A stretch of 64,000 nt of DNA, taken from NCBI RefSeq assembly GCF_014199415.1, contig NZ_JACIJN010000001.1, positions 372,001 to 436,000 of the forward strand, read 5' to 3'. This stretch comes from Sphingomonas endophytica. GTDB taxonomy: Bacteria; Pseudomonadota; Alphaproteobacteria; Sphingomonadales; Sphingomonadaceae. The translations under genes and the position numbers were made by a program. Below the pieces are notes generated by a model. The model ran no database searches. It had not been told where the DNA came from and saw nothing but the letters and a program-made list of their open reading frames with translations. This document shows positions 33,815 to 42,707 of this stretch, in pieces (positions within the stretch are counted from its first letter, which is position 1; each line of letters begins with the position of its first letter).

Positions 33815-34093
33815 TCACAAACCCGCCGCCTTCCGTAGCGCTTCGTTCATCCGCCCCTGCCACCCCGGCCCGCCCTCGCGAAACTTCTCGATCACCTCTG
33901 GATCGAGCCGCAACGTTACCTGCCGCTTCGCCGCCAGCCCAAGTGGCGGGCGGCCGGCGTTCCGCCACTTGCCTGCTCGAACGACCTTGCCCCCGACCGC
34001 GATCTCCGCCTCGGCAAACATCTCTTCCGTCCACTCCGGTGCGTCGTCGGGGTCAACCCAGCTGCCGGGCAAACCAATGCTGCTCTCGCTCAT
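33815..34093 (-). CDS. brnA: BrnA family antitoxin
   Basis: A 92-aa antitoxin of the BrnT/BrnA type II system. The C-terminal ribbon-helix-helix motif KRQVTLRLDPEVIEKFREGGPGWQGRMNEALRKA is characteristic. Its ATG lies inside the end of brnT (41-base overlap), a coupling typical of such operons. BrnA neutralises BrnT and, as a DNA-binding protein, represses the operon. Confidence 0.92.
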   Translation of the reverse strand: MSESSIGLPGSWVDPDDAPEWTEEMFAEAEIAVGGKVVRAGKWRNAGRPPLGLAAKRQVTLRLDPEVIEKFREGGPGWQGRMNEALRKAAGL

Positions 34094-34325
34094 TGCACTT
34101 CCTCATCGAGATGATGCGACGATGTCCGTCCACCTCCGCCCACACCACAACCACCAGCCGTTCGTTCAACAAACCAAACGTCTGGAAGCGCGGCTCGGGA
34201 TAGTCGAAGCGATCATCGGGCCGTGTCATCGTCAAACCGGCGAACATCTGCCCGGCATCGGCGAAGTCCAGCCCTCGCTCGGCCAATGTCTTCGCACGCT
34301 TGGCAGGGTCGAAGCTGATCTCCAC
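34053..34325 (-). CDS. brnT: BrnT family ribonuclease toxin
   Basis: A 90-aa toxin. ISFDPAKRAKTLAERGLDFADA and the later RLVVVVWAEVDGHRRIISMRKCNEREQ match the BrnT RelE-like fold, including the R-x-I-S-x-R core. BrnT cleaves RNA and stops growth when free of BrnA. It is the first gene of the brnTA pair, with a perfect palindrome 7 bases upstream of its ATG. Confidence 0.92.
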   Translation of the reverse strand: MEISFDPAKRAKTLAERGLDFADAGQMFAGLTMTRPDDRFDYPEPRFQTFGLLNERLVVVVWAEVDGHRRIISMRKCNEREQHWFARQLG

Positions 34326-34332
34326 GCCGCAA

Positions 34333-34348
34333 TTATGTAGCTACATAA
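34333..34348 (-). promoter_or_regulatory. Perfect palindrome, likely brnTA operator
   Basis: TTATGTAGCTACATAA is a perfect 16-base palindrome directly before brnT, AT-rich in a GC-rich surrounding. BrnA is known to autoregulate, so this is the likely binding site and overlaps the expected promoter or 5' leader. Confidence 0.75.
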
Positions 34349-34366
34349 GTGGCGCAGTCAACAACC

Positions 34367-34391
34367 CGCCGCGGCAAAGCCGCGTCGTCGG
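34367..34391. repeat. 25-base dispersed repeat
   Basis: A 25-base word beginning cgccgcggcaaagccgcg occurs exactly here and at 61035-61059, with an imperfect copy from 60849. It is itself partly palindromic (ccgcggc-aaa-gccgcg). Confidence 0.7.
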
Positions 34392-34533
34392 ACGGCGCTT
34401 TCCGCGCCGCCGGCCGAGGCCGCCGCGGTTCGCCGCGCCGGTAGCTGCGCTGCCACCTCGGCGCGGCGGCCTGTCCTACACCCTCCAACATAAGCCACCC
34501 TCCCGCACCCTTTCCGCAGGAGGCGCACCCAAA

Positions 34534-36096
34534 ATGACCGTCATGACCCCGATGGAAGGCATCACCGCCCCCGCCCGCCGGGCCACGACGCCGCCGCCCG
34601 CCATCACCCTCCTCACCGAAACCACCCAATCCCGCCGCCACGACGGCTGGTCCGCCACCAACCAGCGCGCCTTCCTCGAAGCGATCGCCGAGGGCCACGG
34701 CGTCGACGCCGCCTGCGCGCGCGTCGGGCTGTCCGCCACCTCCGCCTATGCCTTCCGCCGCACCGCCAAGGGCGCGGCGTTCGCGCTCGGCTGGCGCGCC
34801 GCGTCGCTGGTCGCGCGGGAGGTCGTCGCCGAGACGCTGATGGTCCGCGCGCTCGACGGCCAGACCGACACCTACACCCGTGCCGACGGCTCGGTCGTCA
34901 CCCGCCACCGCCACGACAACCGCCTCGCGATGAGCCTGCTCGCGCGGCTCGACCGGCAGGTCGAGGCCGCCCCCGACACCGACGTCAAGGCCGCGCGGCT
35001 CGTCGCGCAGGAGTTCGACGCCTATCTCGATCTCGTCGCGGGAGGCGGCGGTGCCGCGCGCGCCGGGCTGTTCCTCGCGCAGCGCAGCGGCATGCTCGAC
35101 GCCGATGCCGAAACCGCCGTCGATCTCGCCCCGCTCTACGGGCTCGCCGCCGCGGACCGCTTCGCGCGCACCGGCCACGCCAGTGCCGCCGACGTGCCGG
35201 TCGCCGATCTCGACCCCGCGCAGCGCCAGCATTGGTCCGCCGAGCAATGGACGCGCGCCGAGGCCGCCGGGCTGATCGCCTTCGCCGCCCCGCCCGCCGC
35301 GGAAACAACCCCGCCGGCGTCTCAACGTTCGCAACATTCGGCCGCACCCGCCGAGCCGGTATGGTGGGACGATCAGGCAGAGGATTGGCGCACCTACTTC
35401 CCGCCGCCCGCGGACTTCCTCGGCATCGAAAACGGCGATCCCGCCGATGCCGATTACGAACGCTCGCTGACCGATGCCGAGGAAGCGCTAATGGGCGATC
35501 CGCCCGAAGACAGCGACCGCGGGCTGGTCCTGCACCTCACCCGCGAGCGCGACGCGTGGTTCCTCGCCCGTGCCGTCTCCCCCGATCCACCTGAACCTTC
35601 CTCGTCCGGCGACGTTGCCCCCGCAGCATTCACCACACAGGAGCCATCCGACATGAGCATCTTCGGCGCGATCAAGAAGGCGATCTTTGGCGACCACGGC
35701 CCGCTGGGCGGACAGTTCGGCGGCAAGAAGGACGCGCCGGCCGCGGCGCCGACGCCCGCCCCGACGGCGCCGAGCGCGCCGGGCGCGACCGCGGCGCCCG
35801 CCGCCCCCAGCCCCGCGCCGGCCGCGCCGCAGCAGCCGGTCGACGTCGAGGCGGTGCTGACCGGGATCGCGCAGCAGAAGGGCAATCCCGATCTCAACTG
35901 GCGGACGTCGATCGTCGATCTGATGAAGCTGCTCGATCTCGATTCCAGCCTCGCCAACCGCAAGGAACTGGCCACCGAGCTCGGCTATAGCGGCGCGAAG
36001 GACGGATCGGCCGAAATGAACATCTGGCTCCACAAGGCGGTGATGCGCGAGCTGGAGAAGAGCGGCGGCACCGTTCCCGCCAGCCTCAAGGACTGA
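34534..36096 (+). CDS. Helix-turn-helix protein fused to DUF3597
   Basis: One open frame of 520 codons with AGGAGG before the ATG at 34534. Residues about 35-110 form a helix-turn-helix-like segment (RRHDGWSATNQRAFLEAIAEG ... ARVGLSATSAYAFRR) of the kind seen in small terminase-like proteins. A disordered Pro/Ala region follows. Residues 374-520 are a complete DUF3597 protein (MSIFGAIKKAIFGDHG ... NWRTSIVDLMKLLDLDSS ... MNIWLHKAVMRELEKSGG). DUF3597 is normally a separate small protein, so this is either a true fusion or two genes whose separating stop was lost. Confidence 0.75.
   Translation: MTVMTPMEGITAPARRATTPPPAITLLTETTQSRRHDGWSATNQRAFLEAIAEGHGVDAACARVGLSATSAYAFRRTAKGAAFALGWRAASLVAREVVAETLMVRALDGQTDTYTRADGSVVTRHRHDNRLAMSLLARLDRQVEAAPDTDVKAARLVAQEFDAYLDLVAGGGGAARAGLFLAQRSGMLDADAETAVDLAPLYGLAAADRFARTGHASAADVPVADLDPAQRQHWSAEQWTRAEAAGLIAFAAPPAAETTPPASQRSQHSAAPAEPVWWDDQAEDWRTYFPPPADFLGIENGDPADADYERSLTDAEEALMGDPPEDSDRGLVLHLTRERDAWFLARAVSPDPPEPSSSGDVAPAAFTTQEPSDMSIFGAIKKAIFGDHGPLGGQFGGKKDAPAAAPTPAPTAPSAPGATAAPAAPSPAPAAPQQPVDVEAVLTGIAQQKGNPDLNWRTSIVDLMKLLDLDSSLANRKELATELGYSGAKDGSAEMNIWLHKAVMRELEKSGGTVPASLKD
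35639..35655 (+). promoter_or_regulatory. Internal ribosome site and start of DUF3597 part
   Basis: AGGAG at 35639 lies 9 bases before ATG 35653, which is the exact usual start of DUF3597 proteins (MSIFG). The 147-aa DUF3597 product may therefore also be made independently. Confidence 0.65.
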
Positions 36097-36126
36097 CGGG
36101 CGCATCGCCGGGCGGGCGGCGGCGGG

Positions 36127-36834
36127 TCAGTCGCCGTCCAGCTCGGGATAGTGGCGGAAGATGCCGTCGGTGTTGAACGCCACGCGCCGGTCGCTCGCCA
36201 GATAGGCCGCCACGGCGGGCAGCGCCGCCACTCCGTCATGCAGCGCCGCCAGCCGGGGATAGTCCCCGGCAAGCGCCGCCATCCGGCGCGGAAACATGTA
36301 GCGGAGCCCGGCCACGATCTGGAACAGGGCCATGTCGATCCCGCTCCACTTCTCCCCGGCCACGAACGCACCATCCGCCGCGCCGAGCGCCGCCTCGAAA
36401 TGGCCGAGGAATTTGGGAAGCCGCGCGGCGCGGAATTGCGCGGCGGCGCGCATCGCCTCGGCACGTTGCTCGTCGTAATAAGCCATCGGATCGACCGGGT
36501 GATGCACCGCATGCACTTCCGCAACCAGATCGGCCACCGTCAGCTGCAGCTGGTGGAGCCAGTAGCGTGCTGCTTCGTCACGCGGCTCGATGCCGTGCCG
36601 GTCCTGCAGGAACAGCACGATATCCGCCACCTGTGCGACGGTCGTGTCGCCCGCGACCAAATAGGGCGGCGCGAACGGCGCGCGCGGACCGCGCGCCGCC
36701 ATATCGTGCATCATCGCCTCGACGCCGTCCGTCCGCGCCCGGTCGCGATAGGCGATCCCGCCCGCCTCGAGCACCAGCCGCACGAACTCGCCGCGCCCTT
36801 GGATCGTCGGCCAGTACCACAGGTCGTACGTCAC
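36127..36834 (-). CDS. Glutathione S-transferase
   Basis: A 235-aa GST. The N-terminal thioredoxin-like domain starts MTYDLWYWPTIQGRGEFVRL, like the Pi/Sigma-type Tyr/Arg pattern, and has FAPPYLVAGDTTVAQVADIVLFL, the cis-Pro and glutathione-binding segment. The C-terminal helical domain is complete. It overlaps bolA by 4 bases, so the two are transcribed together. Substrate unknown. Confidence 0.88.
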   Translation of the reverse strand: MTYDLWYWPTIQGRGEFVRLVLEAGGIAYRDRARTDGVEAMMHDMAARGPRAPFAPPYLVAGDTTVAQVADIVLFLQDRHGIEPRDEAARYWLHQLQLTVADLVAEVHAVHHPVDPMAYYDEQRAEAMRAAAQFRAARLPKFLGHFEAALGAADGAFVAGEKWSGIDMALFQIVAGLRYMFPRRMAALAGDYPRLAALHDGVAALPAVAAYLASDRRVAFNTDGIFRHYPELDGD

Positions 36835-37115
36835 TCGCCGGGCGCCTTCGCCTGGATCGCCAGCGCATGGATCCGTGCGGCGAGCAGATCGGCGAGCGCG
36901 CGGTTGACCAGCCGTTGCCGCGCGACCCGCGACTGGCCGGCGAATGCCGCGCTCTCGACGATGACGCGGAAGTGGCTCTCACCGGTGCCGTCATCGCCGA
37001 GATGCCCGCGATGCTGCGCGCTTTCGTTGATGACCTCGAGCCGGGTCGGAGACAGCGCGGCGGTCAGCCGCTCGGTGATGTCGGCCGCGATCGTGCCGGT
37101 GGCGGTGTCAGTCAT
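36831..37115 (-). CDS. bolA: BolA family protein
   Basis: A 94-aa BolA protein. RLEVINESAQHRGHLGDDGTGESHFRVIVES contains the conserved His-rich loop and FRV strand, with the KH-like C-terminus (RQRLVNRALADLLAARIHAL). BolA proteins partner with monothiol glutaredoxins in iron handling and stress. It is followed by GST with 4-base overlap and is divergent from the J-domain gene 42 bases away. Confidence 0.92.
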   Translation of the reverse strand: MTDTATGTIAADITERLTAALSPTRLEVINESAQHRGHLGDDGTGESHFRVIVESAAFAGQSRVARQRLVNRALADLLAARIHALAIQAKAPGE

Positions 37116-37157
37116 GCGACCCCATATAGTGCGCTTTGTGCGTCAAGCGACGGGTGA

Positions 37158-37754
37158 GTGGTGAAGCCCCAGAACGATCGACCTCATACGCGTTTCCACG
37201 GCCGGGTAGCGGATTCCGACCGCCCGTGCGCGCATCCCGGCTGCGCCGAACCCGGCGAGTTCCGTGCGCCGCCTCTGGAGGGTGCCTGCGCGCACGACGG
37301 CCCGCCACGCTTCCGCTGGTTCTGCCTCGACCATGTCCGTGCGTTCAACGCCGGCTATAATTACTTCGACGGCATGAGCGCCGACGAGATCCACCAGGCG
37401 CAGCGGCCGCTGGCGGGCTGGGAGCGCGAAACCCGCGCCTTCTCGCGGACGCGGATGGGCGATCAGGGACCGCGCTGGGCCGATTTCAGCGACCCGCTCG
37501 ATGCGATCGGCGCGAAATATGCGCGCACCGCGCCGCGTGCCGAAGGACGCGCGCTGTCGGGCGAGGACCGCCGCAGCCTCGAAACGCTCGGGCTGCCGCT
37601 CGACGCCGACCGCAATGCGCTGCGCAAACGCTATTCGGAGCTGGTCCGGCGCTACCACCCTGATCGCAATGGCGGTGACCGCACGCACGAGGCGGCGCTC
37701 CGCAAGGTCATTACCGCCTATCAGCACCTCCGCCGCGCGCCGGCCTTTGCGTGA
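37158..37754 (+). CDS. J-domain protein
   Basis: A 198-aa protein. The C-terminal 60 residues are a J domain with helix II RKRYSELVRRYHPDRNGGD including the HPD motif, which stimulates DnaK ATPase. The N-terminal part has Cys-His residues (CAHPGCAEPGE, FCLDHVRAFNAGYNYF), likely a small zinc-binding unit. Two GTG codons in a row (37158, 37161) are possible starts. Target of the co-chaperone unknown. Confidence 0.9.
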   Translation: MVKPQNDRPHTRFHGRVADSDRPCAHPGCAEPGEFRAPPLEGACAHDGPPRFRWFCLDHVRAFNAGYNYFDGMSADEIHQAQRPLAGWERETRAFSRTRMGDQGPRWADFSDPLDAIGAKYARTAPRAEGRALSGEDRRSLETLGLPLDADRNALRKRYSELVRRYHPDRNGGDRTHEAALRKVITAYQHLRRAPAFA

Positions 37755-37757
37755 GCG

Positions 37758-38330
37758 TCAGATGATGTCGAGCACCAGCCCCAGCTCGCGCGCCTCGGCC
37801 GCCTCGATGTACCAATTGTTGGGCGCGCGCTGCTTGAGCTCGTCGAGCGACACCTTGCTGCCGCGCACCAGGTCGGCGAACCCTTCTTCCTGGATGCGGA
37901 TCGAATCCTCGATTTCGTTGAGCTTGGCCTTGAGCACCGGCGCGAGCGTGTTGAGCGGACCCGAAAGCTGGATGGTCGAGTTCATCAGCCGCTCGTGGAT
38001 CATGATCCGTGAGTTGCGGGTCAGGAACCTTTTGTCGACCGGGAAGGCGGACATGAACGTCGCCCCCGCCGAATAGACCGCGACCTTGCCGAGGAACAGC
38101 GCCTCACGCCCGGTATAATCGCGCAGCAGCCGGATCGAGTCACCCATGGCGCGCGCCATCTCCGGGTCGCCGCCGAGCGTGGTGATCGACACCACGATCG
38201 GCCCGTCGCCCGGCGCGGCGGCGAGCTGGTCCTTGAAGTTTGCGTACATCATCTCGTCCACGGTGCCGTGGAGCTGGATGTGCGGAACCGCGAGCAGCGG
38301 ATAAGCGGCGGCGTTGTGGGTCTCGGTCAT
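37758..38330 (-). CDS. ClpP-like peptidase
   Basis: A 190-aa member of the ClpP/crotonase fold. The Ser is in VYSAGATFMSAF and the His in RIMIHERLM, matching two of the ClpP triad. The third residue position in the QRAPNNWYIEAAEARELGL segment lacks the usual Asp. It is not next to clpX or tig, so this is a divergent stand-alone ClpP-like protein, not the housekeeping ClpP. The start at MTETHNAAAY is chosen over 19 extra upstream residues. Confidence 0.85.
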   Translation of the reverse strand: MTETHNAAAYPLLAVPHIQLHGTVDEMMYANFKDQLAAAPGDGPIVVSITTLGGDPEMARAMGDSIRLLRDYTGREALFLGKVAVYSAGATFMSAFPVDKRFLTRNSRIMIHERLMNSTIQLSGPLNTLAPVLKAKLNEIEDSIRIQEEGFADLVRGSKVSLDELKQRAPNNWYIEAAEARELGLVLDII

Positions 38331-38538
38331 GCCGCGCTCAAGCCGCGAGCGCGGCGCGAGTTCCGCCGCTGTCCTACATCGCCGCAATGCGCTATCCGGA
38401 GCGTGCCACTCGGCACACGCTCTTTCTCAACGTTTCTAGGTCGCGAACCGCCGCCCGGCGCTCGATCAGGAGCGCCGCTTCGTCCGGCACGCGGAAGCAA
38501 GCGTAGCCCCGGCGCACGGCCGGGGCACGCGGATGGGC

Positions 38539-40344
38539 TCAGTAAACGCGCTTCTTCGGCTTGATATACTCGATGTCGTCGGTGAGCGTGTAATCATGCA
38601 CCGGGCGATAATCGATGTGCGTCGCGCCGCCCTTGCCGCCCCAGCCGTCGAAGGTGGTGATCGTGTGCTTCATCCAGTTCGCGTCGTCCCGCTCGGGGAA
38701 GTCCTCGTGCATATGCGCACCGCGGCTTTCCTTGCGATTGTCGGCGCTCTTCATCGTCACGACCGCCTGGCCGATCAGATTGTCGAGTTCCATCGTCTCG
38801 ACCAGATCGGTGTTCCAGATCAGCGAGCGATCCGCGACGCTGACGTCGTTCATCCCCTGGTAGATCGTCTCGATCCTGGCGACGCCCTCGCTGAGCAGCT
38901 CGCTGTCGCGGAACACCGCGCAATGCCGCTGCATCGTGCGCTGCATCTCGGCGCGCAGCTTGGCGGTCGGCGTGCCGCCCCTGGCATGGCGGAAATGGTC
39001 GAGCCGTCCGAGCGCCATCTCTTCCGAGCCCTTGGGCAGCGGATTGTGCGGCGTGTTCGGCTTGAGCGTGTCCTTGAGCCGCAGCCCGGTCGCGCGCCCG
39101 AAGACGACCAGATCGATCAGCGAGTTCGAGCCGAGCCGGTTCGCGCCGTGCACCGAGACGCACGCCGCTTCCCCGACCGCGAACAGCCCGGGTACCACCG
39201 AGTCCGGATCGCCGTCCTTCAGCCGCACGACCTCGCCGTGGTAGTTACACGGAATGCCGCCCATGTTGTAATGGACCGTCGGGGTCACCGGCAGCGGCTG
39301 GCGCGTCAGGTCGACGCCCGCGAAAATCTTCCCCGTCTCGGTGATCCCCGGCAACCGCTCATGCAGCACCTTGGGGTCGATATGGTCGAGGTGGAGGTAG
39401 ATGTGGTCCTTGTCCTTGCCGACACCGCGGCCCTCGCGCATCTCCATCGCCATCGAGCGCGCGACCACGTCACGGCTCGCCAGATCCTTGGCGGACGGCG
39501 CATAGCGCTCCATGAAGCGCTCGCCCTCGGAGTTGGTGAGATACCCGCCCTCGCCGCGCGCGCCCTCGGTGATGAGCACGCCCGCGCCATAGATGCCGGT
39601 CGGGTGGAACTGCACGAACTCCATGTCCTGCAACGCGAGCCCGGCGCGCAGCGCCATGCCGTTGCCGTCACCGGTGCAGGTGTGCGCCGAGGTCGCCGAC
39701 TGGTAGACGCGCCCGCCGCCGCCGGTCGCCAGCACCACCGAATGCGCGCGGAAGCGGTGGATCGAGCCGTCTTCCATGCACAAGGCGATCACGCCGCGGC
39801 ACGCGCCGTTCTCCATGATGAGGTCGAGCGCGAAATATTCGACGTAGAAGTCGGCGTCATACTTCAGGCTCTGCTGGTAGAGCGCGTGGAGCATGGCGTG
39901 GCCGGTCCGGTCGGCGGCCGCACAGGTGCGCTGCACCGGCGGGCCTTCGCCCATGTTCTGCATGTGCCCGCCGAACGGCCGCTGGTAGATCGTGCCATTG
40001 TCGTTGCGGCTGAACGGCACACCGGCGTGCTCCAGCTCGTAGACGGCGGCGGGCGCCTCGCGGACCATGTACTCGATCGCGTCTTGGTCGCCGAGCCAGT
40101 CGGAGCCCTTGACGGTGTCGAACATGTGCCACGACCAATGGTCCGGCGTGTTGTTGCCCAGCGAGGCCGCGATCCCGCCCTGCGCTGCCACGGTGTGCGA
40201 CCGGGTCGGAAACACCTTGGTAATGCACGCGGTCTTCAGCCCGCTTTCGGCGATGCCCATCGTGGCGCGCAGCCCCGAGCCGCCCGCACCGACGACGACC
40301 GCGTCATAGGTGTGGTCGATGATCTTGTAAGCGTCGGCAGACAT
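38539..40344 (-). CDS. sdhA: Succinate dehydrogenase flavoprotein subunit
   Basis: A 601-aa catalytic subunit of complex [19 protein letters not shown] binds [20 protein letters not shown] holds the His that carries FAD covalently, and [18 protein letters not shown] and [15 protein letters not shown] are conserved. The start overlaps the sdhD stop by one base. Order is sdhC-sdhD-sdhA; sdhB is not downstream. Confidence 0.97.
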   Translation of the reverse strand: MSADAYKIIDHTYDAVVVGAGGSGLRATMGIAESGLKTACITKVFPTRSHTVAAQGGIAASLGNNTPDHWSWHMFDTVKGSDWLGDQDAIEYMVREAPAAVYELEHAGVPFSRNDNGTIYQRPFGGHMQNMGEGPPVQRTCAAADRTGHAMLHALYQQSLKYDADFYVEYFALDLIMENGACRGVIALCMEDGSIHRFRAHSVVLATGGGGRVYQSATSAHTCTGDGNGMALRAGLALQDMEFVQFHPTGIYGAGVLITEGARGEGGYLTNSEGERFMERYAPSAKDLASRDVVARSMAMEMREGRGVGKDKDHIYLHLDHIDPKVLHERLPGITETGKIFAGVDLTRQPLPVTPTVHYNMGGIPCNYHGEVVRLKDGDPDSVVPGLFAVGEAACVSVHGANRLGSNSLIDLVVFGRATGLRLKDTLKPNTPHNPLPKGSEEMALGRLDHFRHARGGTPTAKLRAEMQRTMQRHCAVFRDSELLSEGVARIETIYQGMNDVSVADRSLIWNTDLVETMELDNLIGQAVVTMKSADNRKESRGAHMHEDFPERDDANWMKHTITTFDGWGGKGGATHIDYRPVHDYTLTDDIEYIKPKKRVY

Positions 40345-40721
40345 CAGGCGGTGGCTCCGAAAGCGACCTTGAGGATCGAGAAGATGGCGGTGCCGGCGGT
40401 CGCCAGCGTGAAGACGTTGACAAGGACGGTCAGCACGAAGCGGCTTTCCTTGTGCGAATAATCTTCGATGACGACCTGCAGGCCGAGCCGGAAATGGTAG
40501 AAGACCGAGGCGATCAGCAATGCCATCGGGATCGCCGCCCACGCCGAATGCAGCCACAGCCGCACGGTGCCATGATCATAGGACGGCAAGGTCGCGATCG
40601 ACGCGAGCAGCCAGACGATCAGCAGGAAATTGGTGCCCGCGGTCAGCTTCTGGTGCCACCAATGCTGCGCGCCATGCCCGGCGCTGCCGAGCCCGCGAAC
40701 GCGACCGATCTCGGTGCCCAT
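40344..40721 (-). CDS. sdhD: Succinate dehydrogenase membrane anchor SdhD
   Basis: A 125-aa integral membrane subunit with three helices (about 30-48, 60-78 and 97-118). [22 protein letters not shown] [19 protein letters not shown] holds the haem/quinone side residues. It overlaps sdhC and sdhA by one base each, a tightly coupled operon. Confidence 0.92.
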   Translation of the reverse strand: MGTEIGRVRGLGSAGHGAQHWWHQKLTAGTNFLLIVWLLASIATLPSYDHGTVRLWLHSAWAAIPMALLIASVFYHFRLGLQVVIEDYSHKESRFVLTVLVNVFTLATAGTAIFSILKVAFGATA

Positions 40722-41146
40722 CACTTGTTCCCCAGAAAGAGCCAAAAGGCGATCGTCAGCAACGTCGAGGCGACGAAGGTCAGCAGCGCCAGCCGCTGGT
40801 TCACCTTCAGCTCGAACGCCGCGCCGGTGTCCATGACCAGATGGCGGATGCCGCTCATCATATGCTGGAACACCGACCAGGTCAGCCCGACCCCGACGAT
40901 CCAGCCGAGCAGGTTCAGCGACCCGGTCGAGGTGGTGAACACGTCGAGGAACACGCCATAGGCCGCTGGCCCCGCCGCGATCGCCGCCAGCCACCAGACC
41001 AGCAGCAGCGTGCCGATCGTCGCCATGCCGTCGCCGGTCGCGCGATGCACGATCGACGCGGTCATCGCGGGGCTCCAGCGATAGTGCAACTGCATGGGCC
41101 CGCTGAACAGATGCGGGCTGCGCGGGCGGGCGGGTTTCGAGGCCAA
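40721..41146 (-). CDS. sdhC: Succinate dehydrogenase cytochrome b556 subunit
   Basis: A 141-aa membrane subunit with three helices. RPRSPHLFSGPMQLHYRWSPAMTASIVHRATG at the N-terminus and FQHMMSGIRHLVMDTG with the haem His are typical. The start is TTG at 41146, with AAGGAA about 9 bases upstream. Operon leader of sdhCDA. Confidence 0.93.
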   Translation of the reverse strand: MASKPARPRSPHLFSGPMQLHYRWSPAMTASIVHRATGDGMATIGTLLLVWWLAAIAAGPAAYGVFLDVFTTSTGSLNLLGWIVGVGLTWSVFQHMMSGIRHLVMDTGAAFELKVNQRLALLTFVASTLLTIAFWLFLGNK

Positions 41147-41330
41147 GCGCGAAATTCCTTGAATATGGGCCGGTGCTGGCGAGTTTGCGGCGGTCTATGC
41201 GTCCGTGGCGCGCGCGATGCAAGCGCAGCGGACCGTCCGGCACCGCCAAAGTCGGTGACGGTCCCTAACCCGCTGTTAACGGATCATCGCTAGTCCGGTG
41301 CCGGTTCTTCCCTACTGCACGGAGCAGGTG

Positions 41331-42686
41331 TTGCCCAACGATTTGCCGCCGATCGGATCCGTCGCCGCCGCGCTGGACCTCAATGCACGTTTCGACGTGT
41401 TCGATCTGGGCGGCGAGCTGACGCGCGCCGCGCGCGACGCATGGGAGACGCTGCGCCCGCACGCCCGCACGATCGCCGACGCTTACTGGTCGCACTGGCG
41501 GCGCTGCTTCGGCACGACCGCCAGTCACGCTGCGCATGAAGACGAGCGAATGATCGACATCGGCGTCGCCTTTCTCGAAAACCGCTTCCTGCGCACGCGC
41601 GAGCGCGCCTGGGTCGAGTCGATCGAGCGGTCGGTGGCCTCGGCCTATGGCGCCAAGGTCTCGCCGATGGCGCTGCTGGCGATGATCAGCGCCAGCGACC
41701 GCGCCGCGCTCGGCGTGTTGATGGCCAACGTCCCGCGCGAGGATCCGCGGCTGCCGCAGCTCATCGACACGCTGATGCGGCTCTCGGCGCTGGAAGGCGA
41801 GATCACCGTCGCCATCTATTCGGTCTACAACGCCCACAATGCGCAGGGCGCGCGCGACAAGCTGGCCGCCGATTTCCGGAATGAAATCGCGGCGACGGTC
41901 GAGGCCACCACGCATGAGGGGCACAGCCTGCGCTCGCAGGCGTCGGTCGCGTCGTCGTCGGCGCGTGGGATGCTGGGGAAGACCAGCGAGGTCGCCGCCG
42001 CTGCCGAGCAATCCGCGGTCGCGATGCGTGACGCCGCTTCCACCGCCGCCGGGTTGATCCGCGCGATCGAGGACGCCCGCGCCGAGGTCGAGGTCGCTGC
42101 CGACATCGCCACCCGCGCCGCCTCGCAGGCCGGCGACGCGGTGACCGTGTCGGGCGCGCTCAGCGACCATGCCAAGTCGATCGAGTCGATCCTCGGGCTG
42201 ATCCGCGACATCGCCGGCCAGACCAACCTGCTCGCGCTCAACGCCACGATCGAAGCCGCCCGCGCCGGTGACGCCGGCCGCGGCTTCGCGGTCGTGGCGC
42301 AGGAAGTGAAGAGCCTCGCCAACCAGACCGCGCGCGCCACCGACGACATCGCCGCCAAGATCGCCGCGATCCAGGCCGCGACCCGCGTCACCGTCGACAC
42401 CTCGGCCTCGATCCGCAACACGGTGGCGGAGGTGCAGGATTCCGCGACCCGCATCCGCCACGCGATGGAATCGCAGGCGCAGACCGTCACCGCGATCACC
42501 GCGGCGGTCGACGAGACCGCGCTCGCCGCCGACTCGATGTCGCACACCATCGCGACGATCCGCACCGATACCGAAGCGGTCGCCAGCGAGATCGACCAGC
42601 TCGGCGCCGGCTTCGAGTCGCTTGCCAGCCGTCTCGGCGATCTCGACACGCGCGCCGGCAATTTCGCCACCCGCGTCGCCGCCTGA
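41331..42686 (+). CDS. Soluble chemoreceptor with haem-less globin-like sensor
   Basis: About 451 aa. The N-terminal 165 residues are helical and align with the globin sensor of the chemoreceptor at 5009 (ADAYWSHW where ALYRHI lies; SPMALLAMI where APTWYIS lies). The position of the proximal His is Ala/Tyr ([12 protein letters not shown]), so haem is probably absent. The C-terminal half is an MCP signalling domain with [15 protein letters not shown]. No membrane helix and no HAMP. TTG at 41331 with GGAG 6 bases upstream is preferred; GTG at 41298 is also possible. Confidence 0.85.
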   Translation: MPNDLPPIGSVAAALDLNARFDVFDLGGELTRAARDAWETLRPHARTIADAYWSHWRRCFGTTASHAAHEDERMIDIGVAFLENRFLRTRERAWVESIERSVASAYGAKVSPMALLAMISASDRAALGVLMANVPREDPRLPQLIDTLMRLSALEGEITVAIYSVYNAHNAQGARDKLAADFRNEIAATVEATTHEGHSLRSQASVASSSARGMLGKTSEVAAAAEQSAVAMRDAASTAAGLIRAIEDARAEVEVAADIATRAASQAGDAVTVSGALSDHAKSIESILGLIRDIAGQTNLLALNATIEAARAGDAGRGFAVVAQEVKSLANQTARATDDIAAKIAAIQAATRVTVDTSASIRNTVAEVQDSATRIRHAMESQAQTVTAITAAVDETALAADSMSHTIATIRTDTEAVASEIDQLGAGFESLASRLGDLDTRAGNFATRVAA

Positions 42687-42707
42687 CGTTCTGGGGGGAC
42701 CGTCACG

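Noticed and set aside
32438..34350. Island as an intact integrative element
   Set aside because: No integrase, transposase, tRNA target or flanking direct repeat was found, so only lateral origin is suggested.
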